Below are positions 42,964 through 55,703 of a DNA stretch of 64,000 nucleotides, piece by piece (the stretch's first letter is position 1; each line of letters starts with the position of its first letter). The notes below the pieces were generated by a model. It worked only from the letters and a program-made list of their open reading frames with translations. It had not been told where the DNA came from and searched no databases. This stretch comes from Solanum dulcamara (lineage: Eukaryota; Streptophyta; Magnoliopsida; Solanales; Solanaceae). The position numbers were made by a program, and so were the translations under genes. Location of the stretch: positions 52,995,732 to 53,059,731 of the forward strand of contig NC_077248.1 of assembly GCF_947179165.1 (NCBI RefSeq), written 5' to 3'.

Positions 42964-43163
42964 TTAGGTTCATCGGTCTCAGCATTATAAGAGAAAGTGT
43001 CTAGTAGAGTCCCGTGGATTGGTACGATGATGTTCGTATTCGATCTTTGAGAGGCTATAGGACATTGTTAGGAATTAATTTAATATTCTTATTTCTGATC
43101 GTACGCTAATGATGATGAACAATTCTAAATTCTAATTGTTTCACTCTTTCTCAGAGGGCGAAG

Positions 43164-46100
43164 ATGAGATCTACTCAGGGTGGATGAGGGGCCCCTATGC
43201 CTATAGATAGAGCCCCAGCTCGGAGTAGAGGTCGAGGTCGACACTGAGGCCTGGGAAGATATAAAGGTTTAGCAGTTCAAGCATTAGCCGATGGAGGAGG
43301 ATCCATCCCATCCCCTATAACCACTATTATAGGATACTCTAGCCCAGATCCTCAGCTTCATGGAGTTGATGTTTTGAGCAGGGACATTGCCTAGCACTTC
43401 AGCTGGACCTCAGGTCTGAGAGGAGGCATAGACTTCAGGACAGGCCAGGGCACAGTATAATCAAACCCCATTCCTACAGCCCACTACTATTACTCCTCAT
43501 CTAGTGGTTCGGATGCCATCATTACAGGTATAATCTCTATCTCTCATGAGCCTGCCTATGCTTTATTTGATTTAGGGTCCACTTACTCGTATGTGTCTGC
43601 TTGTTATGCTACTCGATGGGATGTTTTATATGAGCCAGTGCCCATGCCTATGTGTGTAGCTACCCTATAAGTGATTCTTTAGTAGTAGAACGAGTGTATT
43701 GATCTTGTATGGTGACTATCGTGGGGTATAATACTAGAGCGGACCTGATTATGATATATATGGTAGACTTTAACTTAGTTCTATGCATGGATTAGTTGTC
43801 TACCCATCATGCGGTTTTAGATTGTTTCTCTAACGTCGTTCCTTTGTGTATGCCTAACATTCATCCTGTCATATGGATAGGTACAGTTAGTCATGTACTG
43901 TATGGTGTGATATCCTTCCTCAGGGCTCAGCGGTTAGTGGGGAAGGGGTGTATAGCCTATCTTGCTTAAGTCCATGACACTAGTGCTAATGCTGCTTCTA
44001 TTGATTCTTCTCTGGTGGTTTGAGTTTCCTGATGTATTTTCCACCGATATACCTGGTCTTCCTCTTGAGAGCTATATTGATTTCGGCATTGATGTTGAGT
44101 CAAGACACAACCAGGCTTTATTCCACCATATTGGATGGCTCCAATTGAGTTGAGAGAGCTTAAGGTACAGCTCTAGGACTTCTTAAGTAAGAGGTTTATC
44201 AGGCCCATTGTATCTCCTTGGGGTGCTTCTATTTTTTTCTTGAAAAATAAGAATGGTACCTTGCGTATGTGTTTTGATTACATGCAGCTGAATAAGGTGA
44301 TCATCAAGAATGGGTACCTGATGCCGCTGATTGATGACTTATTTGACCAACTCCAGGATGCAATAGTGTTCTCTAAGTTGGACTTGAGGCTAGGGTATCA
44401 TTAACTAAGGATTAGGGAGTCAGATATCCCTAAGACTACTTTCAGGACTTTATGCGGACACTATGAGTTCTTAGTCATGTCTTTTGGGTTGACTAATGCC
44501 CCCGCAGCATTCATGGATTTGATGAACTGTGTGTTCAGGACCTACTTAGACTCCTTTTTCATTGTATTCATTGATGACATTCTAGAGTACTCCGGGAGCA
44601 GAGGGTAGTATGAGTAGCACTTGAGGATAGTACTTCAGACCTTGTGGGATCAACAATTGTATACCAAATTCACTAAGTGGAAATTTTGACTTGAGTCTGT
44701 GGAATTCCTAGGACACGTGGTGTCTAAAGATGGAATTATGGTAGATCCGATAAAGATAGCGGCAGTTCGTGATTAGTCTAGGCCCACTTCTCCTACTGAG
44801 GTCTGCAGTTTTGTCTAGTTGGTAGGGTATTACAGATGGTTTGTAGAGGGATTCTCTTCTATTGCAGCTTCTTTGACAAGACAGACTCAAAAGAATATTC
44901 CTTTCTAGTGGTTTGGTAAGTGTGAGTCGAGCTTCCTGAAGCTCAAGGCCTTATTGACTTCATCTTTAATTCTTACTCTTCCTATTGAGGGCCACAAATT
45001 TACAGTATATTATGATGCTTCAGGTGTTGGTTTGGATTGCGTTCCGATGTTGCAGGGTAGGGTTATTGCATATGCTTCCAGGCAGCTAAAGGTACATGAG
45101 CGTAACTACCCCACATATGATTTGGAATTGGCGGTGGTAATCTTCGCATTGTAGATTTGAATGCATTACTTGTATGGATCCTATTGTGAGATCTACACTG
45201 ACGGACTGAACATGCCAGGTTGGTTGACAAACCCAAGGGCAAAGCTAGCCTTTAGTACATATTCGGCCAGAAAGACTTTAATTTGAGACAATGCAGGTGG
45301 TTGGAGTTAGTGAAGGACTATGATGTCACCATCCTCTATCACCCGGGCAAGGCAAATGTAGTAGCAGAGGCTTTGAGCTAGAAGAAGGTGAGTTAGGGAG
45401 TTTGGCATTCTTATTAGTTGAGGAGCGACCTTTAGCTTTGAATATTCAGTCCTTATCTAACCAAATAGTCCATTTTTATATCTTTGAGCTGGGCAGGGTA
45501 CTTGCTTATGTAGAGGCTAGGTCTTTCTTAATGGAGCAGATTCGGGCACAACAGTTTGAGGACCTATAACTGAGGGTGATTTGTGATAAGGTACTCAGTG
45601 GGGAGGCTAGGAAGGCGACCTTATATTTGGAGGGAATCTTGAGGATTGAAGGTCGTATCTATGTCTCTCGAGTTGGATATCTAGTCAGGTTCATCCTTGA
45701 GGAGGACCATTGTTTCAGATATTTCATTCATCCCAGTGCGGTGAAGATGTATCATGACATACGACAATATTACTAGTAGTGTGGGATGAAGCGAGACATT
45801 GTAGCTTTTTTGGCTACATGCTTGAACTGTCAGCAGGTTAAGTTCGAGCATCAAAGGTAGAGTGGTTTGACACAGCAACTACCCATTCTAGAGTGGAAAT
45901 GGGAGCAGATAGTTATGGACTTTATAATGGGTTTACCATGTACCTCCCGAGGTTTTGATTCTATTTTGGTCATCGTAGATAGATTGACCAAGTTGGCTCA
46001 CTTTTTACCGGTCCAGACTACCTATACTTCATAGAAGTTAGCTCAGATTTACATTCGAGAGGTGGTTCAATTACATGGGGTGCCAGTATCTATCATTTAA

Positions 46101-46960
46101 GACTGTGGTACTCAGTTCACTTTACATTTTGGGGGGTTTATACTGAGAGAGTTGGGTACTCGAGTTGAGCTCAACACAGATTTCCACCCCTAGACTGATG
46201 GTTAGTCAAAGAGGACCATTCAGGTCTTGGAGGACATGCTATAGGCCTGTGTTATTGATCTTATGGCTTAGTGGGATCAGTCCTTGGTTTTGGCAGATTT
46301 CACATATAATAACAACTTTCATTCAAGCATCGAGGCCTTTTGAGGCATTATATGGTAGGAGATATCATTCCTTAGTGGGCTGGTTTGATACCTTTGAGGT
46401 TAGGCCTGGGGATACCAATTTGCTACATGAGTCGATGAATAGAGTTCGTATGATTTAGGAGATGCTTCGTACTGCCTAGAGTAAACAGAAGAGTTATGTT
46501 GGTTGGAGGGTGTGACCTTTAGAGTTTATGGTTGAAGACCGGGTATTCCTGTGAGTGTCGCCTATGAAGGATATGATGAGGTTTGGGAGGAGAGGTAAGC
46601 TTAGCCCCAGGTTCATCTGTCCTTTTGAGAAATTGAGACGGGTAGGAGAGTTAGCTTATGAGTTGGCCTTACCTCCAATACTTTTAGTTATTCACCCTAT
46701 ATTCCATGCTTCTATGCTCCGGTGATACATACCAGATGAGTTTCACATGCTTTAGTTTAGTTTGATGAGTACTTGGCCTTTGAGGAGGAGCCTGTGGCTA
46801 TTTTGGACAGGCAGGTTAGGAAGTTCAAGTCTAAGGAGATTCCATCTGTGAAGTCTAGTAGAGGCATCATTCGATCGAGGAGGCTACTTGGGAGACTGAT
46901 CAGGAAATACAGTCCGGATATCCTCACCTTTTTAAGCCACCAGGTACTTTTGTTCTTTGA
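43164..46960 (+). pseudogene. E2 gag-pol remnant
   Basis: gag is reduced to a short N-terminal piece that runs into protease ('ALFDLGSTYSYVS', with Leu where the active-site Ser/Thr is expected). RT is at 44150-44760 ('[20 protein letters not shown]', '[17 protein letters not shown]', catalytic 'FIDDIL'), RNase H at 44940-45240 ('[14 protein letters not shown]'), the integrase HHCC finger near 45726-45855 and the core at 45900-46340 ('DFIMGLPC', 'HGVPVSI', 'FEALYGRRY'). Many in-frame TAG/TGA codons, mostly from G-to-A type changes, show that it is long dead. Confidence 0.82.
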
Positions 46961-46992
46961 CTTTCGAGGACAAAAGTCATTTTAGTAGTGGA

Positions 46993-48550
46993 TGTTGCAA
47001 CGACCTCCAAGGTCAATTTCATGCTTTTGCATGTTTTTACCATTTTACCCATTTTCATAGCTTCTTTATAGCTCATATGTGATCTTGGGATGGGTGACAT
47101 GCTTCTTGAGGTGTTCGATTAAGTTTTGAGGGGGTCTGGCCATTTGAGAGGCTTAAGGTTTGAAAGAGTTCACTTTAGTTAACATTCGGAGATTCGAGCG
47201 TTGTATGAGAATTCCGATGGTTATATCAGCTTCGGAAGGTCCATTTTAGTCTAGAAAGAAGGTTGGTTTGGGTTTTGAAGTGTTTGTTTTGAGTTTATGT
47301 GGTTTTGCTATTTTAACTTTAAATTTTGGCCAAGTTTAACTTCGGTCAATATTTTGAGTTAACTCACTCGAATGAAAACTTCATCAGCGCGGTTAGCTTC
47401 AGAATGCCAAGTTTGGTCTAGGACGACCTTTGGTTCGATTTAAGGGTGATTGAAATGAGTTTTTGGCTGTTTGTTCATTTTAAGTGTTTTCTTTGAAATC
47501 CTTTGACTTTGGTCAACATTCCATTGAAATGACCTTCATTGGGAAATCAGTCGATTTTTTGAGTCTAGAATACCGTTTTTAGTTCGGTAGCATAGTTTAT
47601 TTATGTAAATGGGATTCCAAACGAGTTTCGAGCCCCGTTGAAGGACTTGTTTTCCTTTAGTGAAAATGCACTAGCACAGCTGCTAGTGCGCCTGATATTT
47701 ACTCTCCGCGTTCGCATAGTTGTGGCATTTTTTTCGCCATGCTCACAAGCCTATGAACGCGTTCACAGAGGTATGGATGGTTGTTTTCCGTGTTCGCGGA
47801 CAAGCCTCTACATTCGCAGAGCTTGTCTCCGAGTTCGCGAAGGCTAATGGGGGGCCTAGCAGTGAGGTCTTTTAAGACCCGTTACCAGCCCTTTTCTCCT
47901 CATTTCCAAATATCAAAACACATTTTTGGGAGTAAATCTTGATCATTTTCAATCATTCTCATTTCGGTGCGTTGAGAATTCTTATGGGGACGTCCCGAGA
48001 CCCTTTTTCATCCTAAAAACCCTATAAGTTTCGCTTAAATTTCATTGTTTCTTGCATTTTTTCACTAATTCTAGGACTTGAATTTGGTGTTTGAGCTCTT
48101 CAGGTGCTCGGAATATGCCTAGTTTTGGTGCACAAGTTCCTTGAGCCTTTTGGAACCTTGTGATGGCATTGGATTTTTTGATTTTGTGTGTGGATCCCAA
48201 TGTCAAATTTTTACCTAATTTTTTATTCATTTTCTAATTATAGCAATATGGGTATTGTTGGATTTGTTTTGATGTGTACTTCGATAATTTGATAGAGTGG
48301 TATCATTTGGAGGTGGCCCAGAAAGGAAAGGCTCAAGTTTGGTGGTTCTTGTGCAGTTTTGCCTTAAGGCAGGTTATGGATTGCTCTTGTTAGACTTGGA
48401 TCGGTTAGAATTGATATATTTTTAGTAGTAACGCATGATTAAGTTGGTGATTTAAGTGTTGATATCATATTTAGCAATTTGGAATAGGACTAGTTTGGGT
48501 TTTGCCTTGGAGCTTTAGTCTAGGTGATATTGTGGCATGCTCTCACCGCT
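46993..48550 (+). mobile_element. E2 3' LTR, truncated
   Basis: It begins TGTTGCAACGACC and follows the 5' LTR for about 1.56 kb up to 'gcatgctctcaccgctt' (matching about 41640). There the L1 sequence takes over. The remaining 1.3 kb of the LTR is not found further on. Confidence 0.8.
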
Positions 48551-51500
48551 TGTTGTATTGAATCCCGTGAATTATATGAGAGAGAACTGGAATGTTGAGT
48601 ATCCCTCTGACATTTATATACAATGGAATCTTAGAATGACGAAGACCAAACTTGCTCTAACTAAATGGAGTAGAGAGAAGTTTGGGGATATATTTAAATA
48701 ACTGTTGATTAGGGAGGAGATCATGAAGATGAAGGAGGACTATTTGAGCTACAACCCACAACTTGTAATAAATCTATACTTCAGCTAGCAAATACAGAGT
48801 TCAAAAATACCTTCACTATGAGGAGGAATTCTATAGGCAAAAGGCTAGTATTCAGTGGTTTACAGAGGGAGATAAGAATACAAAATATTTTCATTGTTTA
48901 GTAAAGGGAAGAAGGAAGAAAACTATGAAAAGAATCATTAAAGAAGATGGAAGTTGGGCTAAATCTGATGAAGAAATAGTTGCTGAAGCTCTAAAATTCT
49001 ATCAACACTGATTCTAGGATAGACAACGAGTTATCTCTTCTTCAACATATTAATCTCCAGGTGAATGCTGAAGATAATGCATTACTAAATGCCATTTTAG
49101 ATGCTAATGAGATATAGAAGGTGGTGTTTGATTTAAATGGGGATAGTGTTGTGGCCCTGATGGTTTCACTGGACTCTTTTTCCAACATTATTGGGATATT
49201 GTTGGACATGATATAATTGGTGTGGTACAATCTTTTTTTAAGGGTAACTCATTACCCAAATCCATTACTCATACTAACTTGGTTTTGATCCCTAAAAAGA
49301 TCATATTCAAATATTTTCTGATTTGAGACCAATTAGTTTAAGCAATTTCATCAACAAGGTGATATCTAAAACTCTTCATAATAGATTGGAAAGCATACTT
49401 CCAAGACTGATCTCCCATAATTAGTCAGATTTTGTCAGAGGTAGGAATATCTCTAAAAATACTCTTCTTTCCCAAGAAATTGTTACTAATATAAGAAAAA
49501 GAGGAAGACTTGTTAATGTAGTAATCAAGTTGGACATGACCAAAGCTTATAATAGAGTAAATTGGAGTTTCCTAATAAAGGTGCTGGAACAAATGGGTTT
49601 TGATGCTCGGGTGGTGGATATAATATGGAGACTTATTGCTAATAATTGATATTCAATCTTGATTAATGGGAAGTTCCATGGTTTCTTTCATTCTACTAGA
49701 GAAGTTAAGCAAGGGGACCTCTATCCCCTACTTTATTCATCCTAACAATAGAAGTGTTATCTAGGGCCTTAAACCAGTTATTTTCTTGTTCTGATTTCAA
49801 AGGATATGGGATGCCTATGTGGAGTGACAAGCTAAATCATCTTGCTTATGCAGATGATACCATTATATTTATTGTAGTTGATAAAAAATCCTTAATACTG
49901 ATGATGAGGGTATTAAGAGAATATGAAGATCAATCAGGACAAAAGATTAATATGGAGAAAAGTTTCTTCTATATGTTTATAAAGGTAGCACACATTCATG
50001 TTCAGGTGGTGGAGGAAGCTACCGAATTGACTAGAGGTAAGTTTCCACTAGTTTATTTGGGTTGTCCCAATGGACATGAAAGAAGAAGAAAGATTATTAT
50101 AAGGAGTTGATCAAGAAAGTGCAGAATAAAGTACAATTGTGGAAAGGAAAATTATTATCTTTTGGGGGTAAAGCAGTTCTGACTTTTAATGTTTTATAAA
50201 GCATGCCTATATATGGCATTTCAGTTATTGTTCCTCCTATATGTGTGATCAAAGAAATCCATACAATTCTTAGAAAATTTCTATGGAATGTCAAAGAGGA
50301 GGAAGAGCTAAGCACTGGGTGGCCTGGGAAGATAGTTGTTTGCCTAAGGAAGAAAGGGGTCTTAGTTTTAGATCTTTATTTGATGTGTGCTCAGTTTCAT
50401 TTCCTAAACTATGGTAAAATTTTGGAATCAAGAGTACATTGTGGTCAAACTTTATATGGAATAAATACTGCAAGAGGTATAGACCCCAAGTTGTTGAATG
50501 TAGGGGAGGCTCTCTTGTTTGGAAGAAGATGCTACAAGCTAGGGACAATATTGATAAGGAGATATGGTGGAAAACTAGGTGTGGTGAAATCAGCTTATGG
50601 TTTGATAATTGGTCCCAACTAGGGGCTATGTATTCTATCTTTCCTAATATCCATGTTGATCATAGAGACTTGGAAGAGGTCAACTAGATTACCACTAATG
50701 GCAGATGGAGTGTTGATATGTTAACAAACCTCTTTAATGAAGAGACATGTCAAACTGTGCTAATTATGATAGGATCTTACCTGGTGGCAGAAGAGAGAGA
50801 TGTGGCATGGTGGATGCCTAATTCCAAAGGGAAGTTCACTATAAGATCTGCATAGGATATCCTAAGAATCAGAAAAGATCCCAAATAAGAGATTATTAAT
50901 ATTTGGGAGAAGGGCTTCCCTTTTAAGTTGTCCTTTCTATTGTGGAGAATTTGGCTAAAGAGGATTCCTATAGGAGAGATTTTGATAAAATATAGAATCA
51001 GTGATTTAGTGATATGCTGCTTCTATGCTCTTAATGTCCAAGAATCTTCCAGTCACCTATTTTTCTCTTGTCCTGATGCTAACTTTCTATAGAAGTGGTT
51101 TGCAAGGGCTGCTGGATTACAAGGTCCATTTATACAAGACAAACAATCTATAAGTAGTGGGATGAAAAGTATGCAGTTAAATTAAAATCATTGTATAAGG
51201 CTGTTCCTTCTTTTATTATCTAGCAACTTTGGAAGAGGAGGAATATCATAAAACATGGAAGAATGATGTCTAGAAAATCTATTCTTATGGAAGTTAATAG
51301 AAATTTATTTATGATGGCCAGAAACAATTATCCATGGCTTTTAAATATGCCTAATTTCTGGCCACTCAATGTGCAGTTTCTTGAAGCCTATACACCTATT
51401 ATTCACAACAAAATAGTGAGGTGGAATTGTTCAAGTATGGGATATTTCAAGTGCAATATTGATGGCTCAACTAAGAAAGATCTGAATAGCAACACTATAA

Positions 51501-52606
51501 AATTTTGTGTGATAAATGATTTAGGGGATTTGGTAGTAGCATAAGCTCGAAAGGTGGATGTATATAGTGCTTTAGAGGTTGAGGTTATGGATTTTAAGAA
51601 GGCATTGATATACCGTATAAACCACCATCAAATCCCCCTTATCATGGAAACTGACTCTCTTATTATAAAAAAGATTTTTGGAATATGGGAGATACCATGA
51701 GAAATAACAAACGAAATAAGGTATATCAAAAGAGAATTAAAGAATAGAGATATGAAGGCGGAGCATACATTTAGAGAAGGGAACAAGTTGACTAATTTTT
51801 GAACTAACTTAGTTGCTAATTTTGCAGGTTCACATCACATTCATTTTAATAATTATCAAGAACTACCAACATAGGTGAGGAAAATTCTACAAATGGATAA
51901 AGCAGGCATACCAAGTCTTCGAACTAAAAAGGGCAAAAATAACAACTTCAACAACATTGCTACAAATCAAAGCTCACAAAAGGGAATTACCAGTCCTAAG
52001 ATTTGTTGTAATAAACATAAGGCATCAATACAATTTGAGTTAAGTAAGTTCATACTCTATGTGAGGGAGATTGACTTTCAAATCGTACATGCTGGTCTTT
52101 AGTCAAAAAGTGCGACATTTAGATCCTTGGATTGTTAGCAGTGGTATTCATTTCCTTGAAACTCAACTTGCACAGGACAAGGAAATGGGTTAGTGAACAT
52201 TGATTGAAGCCGGTTGTTGGGCTATTTTGGATCCATTACTTAGCTGTGATTTGGGGATGGGGGTTTATTTTGGAGTTGAAGAAGTCTTCATTGAGAATGA
52301 ATTTATAGCACATGTGAGAATTTTTAGGTGCTCATAGTGAATATCTCTCAAGCTCCAAAATTTTTCTCTCAACCTCAGGCTGGATTGAAGATGAAAGGTC
52401 CTCCAACTACTTGGATGGAAGAAGAAGAAGAAGCATCTAGACCTTTCTTATTTGTTGTTTTTAATTTCTGTATTTCCTAATCGATTCTTGAATTTAGTTT
52501 TTTTGTTTTGTTTGTTAGACTTGGGTGTTGGTATCAAGTATGGAGTTTATTTTCCTTTAATAAAATGGCATGATGACCCAATCTTTATTTTTTAAAAAAT
52601 ATAAAA
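48551..52606 (+). mobile_element. L1-type LINE with RNase H (LINE-C), 5'-truncated
   Basis: It begins inside ORF2, between endonuclease and RT, and ends after a 3' UTR of about 0.7 kb in 'taaaaaatataaaa' (52593-52606). Same family type as LINE-A. The left neighbour is the E2 3' LTR but the right neighbour is the E4 5' LTR, so it sits on a deletion junction. No target-site duplication is visible. Confidence 0.78.
48561..51880 (+). pseudogene. LINE-C ORF2: RT, zf-RVT and RNase H
   Basis: Pre-RT segment 'LALTKWSREKFGDIFK' (48655-48700). RT has 'FVRGRNIS', 'VIKLDMTKAYNRVNWSF' and the catalytic 'AYADDTIIFI' (49754-50110), then thumb 'FPLVYLGCP'. zf-RVT lies near 50930 ('FPFKLSFLLWR'). RNase H starts at 51445 ('FKCNIDGSTK', catalytic Asp kept) and ends near 51800 ('FREGNKLTNF'). 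Several stops and frame changes interrupt it. Confidence 0.78.
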
Positions 52607-54968
52607 GCTCAAAGGGATATGTCTAAGGGATATAAAACTCAATAGATGTCCAACCGAACTACAATACATAGCATCTAAACATTCCTTTAGTCTAGTCTTT
52701 GATAGGGTCTTAGGAAAAACTCCTACCTCACCAGAACATATGAAGAGGTCAAAATAGTAGCAACCTGAAATAAAATCATTGCCCTTGATAAGATGAGGAC
52801 TCACCAACTCTTGATATCAAAGCAACTCTAGCTACGAATAGGATGATTGTGAGTGTCATCCGTCCCTACATTATGAGACAATGTAGGCAAAATATGCGTT
52901 AGTACATGGAAGGTACTAAGTATGTCAGGTATGCATGAACAAGTAAAGGAACGTGAACAATATGCCATAAGATGCATGACCAATTATAATGAACATGAGT
53001 AAGGCTTAAAAGCATTTGAAACATATGAAATTCACGGTCAATGCATATCATAAAACTTCATCATGAAACTCATAACTTGACATTTAACTTGTATGTGGGA
53101 TAAGACCTTTAACCGACATCTAAGACCATGTGAGCTATAACATGGAATCCGATGGAACTCTCATCGAGCAGGGGGAGGCTATCTTTCCTCGGTATGTCAG
53201 GTATGCATGAACAAGTAAAAGAACTTGAACAATATGCCATAAGATGCATGACCAATCATAATGAACATGAGTAAGGCTTAAAAGCATTTGAAACATATGA
53301 AATTCATGGTCAATGCATATCATAAAACTTCATCATGAAACTCATAACTTGACATTTAACTTGTGTGTGGGATAAGACCTTTAACCGACATCTAAGACCA
53401 TGTGAGCTATAACATGGAATCCGATGGAATTCTCATCGAGCAGGGAGAGGCTATCTTTCTGGGGTATACTTCATCATGGTACCTAACACAACTCAACTAT
53501 GCTATATGTGGATCCACTAGCTAGGCCATGAAGGCAATCCTACACAGGCAACATAGTTTGGGACTTTAGGTTCCTACTACGATTCCCTTAGATAACTAAC
53601 TGCATTATCAGACCGAATCCCACCTATAAGTCCTCTCGGTTCTTAGTAAATATCCCAATGAAATTCATTAAAACATGATCGTAGCATATTAGGGAAAGAT
53701 AGTAACTATCTATCAATCCATCTTTATAAAATATATTAGGAATAGTTCATTAATTTTAGTGATTCATAAGAATCCAAAACTTTGGTGAGAATTGGAGTTG
53801 TCACACCATAAGAACTTTCTTTAATCATAACTTGATCATCATCATAACTTCATTATTAAAATTATAATCTCACCTTTAAATTATAGAAATTTCATTGAAA
53901 ATCATTGAAATCATCATCAGCTCATGAAAATCATCTTTGAATCCTCAAAATCATAATTGATATAGCTTTAGGCATGATGATTGGTAAATCAACTTAAAAT
54001 CATGCAATTCACGCAGACACATGCTTAGAATAATCATTGATAACAATTTAAAATGAAATTAAATCAGCCCAATGCAATTCATCAAAACTAGAGTTCATAA
54101 TCAATTTACAATTGAAAGAAACTTTGAGAAAACTTTGGAACTTCATGGGTTAAAAGGACCCATGGATCAATCCCCACATACCTTGATCGAAATCACTTCC
54201 AAATTGAGAAGAACCCTTGAAGAAATCTGAAACCCTAGCTTGTAGCTTAAAGAAAAAACCTTGAGAGACTTTGTTCTTCCCATAGAAAATTTGGGGAGAG
54301 TGATTTAGAATGAGGAAATTTTGATAGAATTGGGTAGATATAGGGTTGAAAATAGCCTTAATTGTGTATAGGTTCATTGAACCGAACTTGGGAAATAACA
54401 TAAATACCCTTCATCAAAATTGGATTTCGACTCTACGAATTGACTATACGAGCCATAGAGAGGATTATGAGTCATCAAGAAGACTCGGCCTATAGGTTTG
54501 AGAAAAGGCCTGATTTCCAAGTCTCTGAAATTTGCAAGCGAGTTTTTTCTACCACTCGTTCGCTTAATGATGAGTCGTCAACTTGACTTGTCTTATAGGC
54601 CTAAAAACCTGCAAGTTAAAGGCCCCCTGATCTTTGGTCATGAGTCATTTCTATGACTCATAACAGCTTCTACGATTCATCCTATCGAGTCGTAGACTCG
54701 ACCTTGAAGGACTTTTAGAAAATGGCTTTTGAAGTTGGGTTACGGGTCAATATTATGAATCGTAGACACTTATACGACTCAGCCTATTGAGTCATATGTT
54801 GTCATTTGAGGTTTTTTCTAGACGAACCCTTGGGACTCACTCTACAACTCACTCTTACGTGTTGTAAAAAGCTCTATGAGTCATAGAGTGACTCGTAAAC
54901 TATGAGTCGGTTCAAAATTTTGATAGTTTTCTCCTTGGTTTCAACTTTTCAACTTTCGGAGTCTTACA
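52607..54968 (-). mobile_element. E4 5' LTR, missing its last 125 bp or so
   Basis: On the minus strand it starts TGTAAGACTCCGAAAG (54968) and matches the E4 3' LTR throughout. It lacks the end that would adjoin the primer-binding site, since it stops at LINE-C (52606). It contains its own 272-bp tandem duplication. GTCAT (54969-54973) follows its outer end. Confidence 0.82.
52921..53464. repeat. 272-bp tandem duplication in E4 5' LTR
   Basis: 'tatgtcaggtatgcatgaac' starts two neighbouring copies at 52921 and 53193. The 3' LTR of E4 has a single copy (near 37075), so the duplication arose after insertion. Confidence 0.88.
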
Positions 54969-55487
54969 GTCATGCATCTCATGTTCATGTTTATCATGCT
55001 TATTATGTCCGTTTATTTATGTTAAGCTTATTTCTCACATACTTAGTTCATTTCATGTACTAACACATACTTTGCCTATATTGTCGTATTGAGTAGGGTC
55101 TGATTCTCATCCTCTCACACATGGCTAGTTTCAAATTTCTTTGAGTACATTGTTGGTGAGTTCTCTTATTTTGAGGACACAATGCTTATGAGTTTTATAC
55201 TTTCTTACATGACTTTTAGTTTCCTATGTTTGGTGATATATGTCTTGTCCTATGCGCCATCTAAAATTAATAGAGGTATATTTAGACTATATGAGTATAA
55301 TTAGTTTATTTTGACTATTATTGCTGAATTTTATTATATCGAGATTCTATGTTTTGAGAGTACCTTTTGCGATTTCTCTTTTGATATTTCTTATTTACCT
55401 TATGTATGCTATGTTAAAAGGCTTGTTAGGGGTATCTTGAGATCTCAAGCATCGTGTCACATCTATGACCTAGGTTGGGTTGTGACA
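54969..55487 (+). mobile_element. E3 5' LTR, second part
   Basis: Continues the LTR interrupted at 36628 (GTCAT shared). It carries the usual later blocks ('ctcacatacttagttcattt', 'ttaccttatgtatgc') and ends 'ggttgggttgtgaca' at 55487. Confidence 0.82.
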
Positions 55488-55491
55488 AACT

Positions 55492-55503
55492 TGGTATTAG
55501 AGC
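55492..55503 (+). other. E3 primer-binding site
   Basis: 'tggtattagagc', four bases after the LTR end, matches the initiator-tRNA-Met site except for one base. Confidence 0.75.
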
Positions 55504-55703
55504 ATGAGGTTTAAAGTGTCCTTGAGTATCTGATATATTACGTCAAGTAGAGTCTTATTCATAGGTATGAAGCGTGCCACATCTATGAATAAGAGGCTAT
55601 AAGGCGTGTAGAAAACTTCACTTTTTTCATCATTCTTGAGTCATGCAATAGAGATGAACTCTAAGGTTTTTCTTCTAATGATTGTTTTTTGCGGTTACAA
55701 AAT

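Larger units (their letters stand above)
40043..48550 (+). mobile_element. Ty3/gypsy element E2, nested in E4 integrase
   Basis: 5' LTR 40043-42948, primer-binding site, degenerate gag-pol and a partial 3' LTR from 46993. The left flank is E4 integrase; the likely target duplication (cataa, 40038-40042) cannot be checked because the right end of E2 is lost at the LINE-C junction. Confidence 0.82.
36629..54968 (-). mobile_element. Ty3/gypsy element E4 (whole nested span)
   Basis: Minus-strand element inserted into the E3 5' LTR, bounded by the 5-bp duplication GTCAT. Its 3' LTR is at 36629-38868, the pol end at 39140-40042 and the 5' LTR at 52607-54968. The 18.3-kb span includes E2 and LINE-C, nested inside. 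Everything from the integrase core back to the primer-binding site is missing. Confidence 0.82.
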
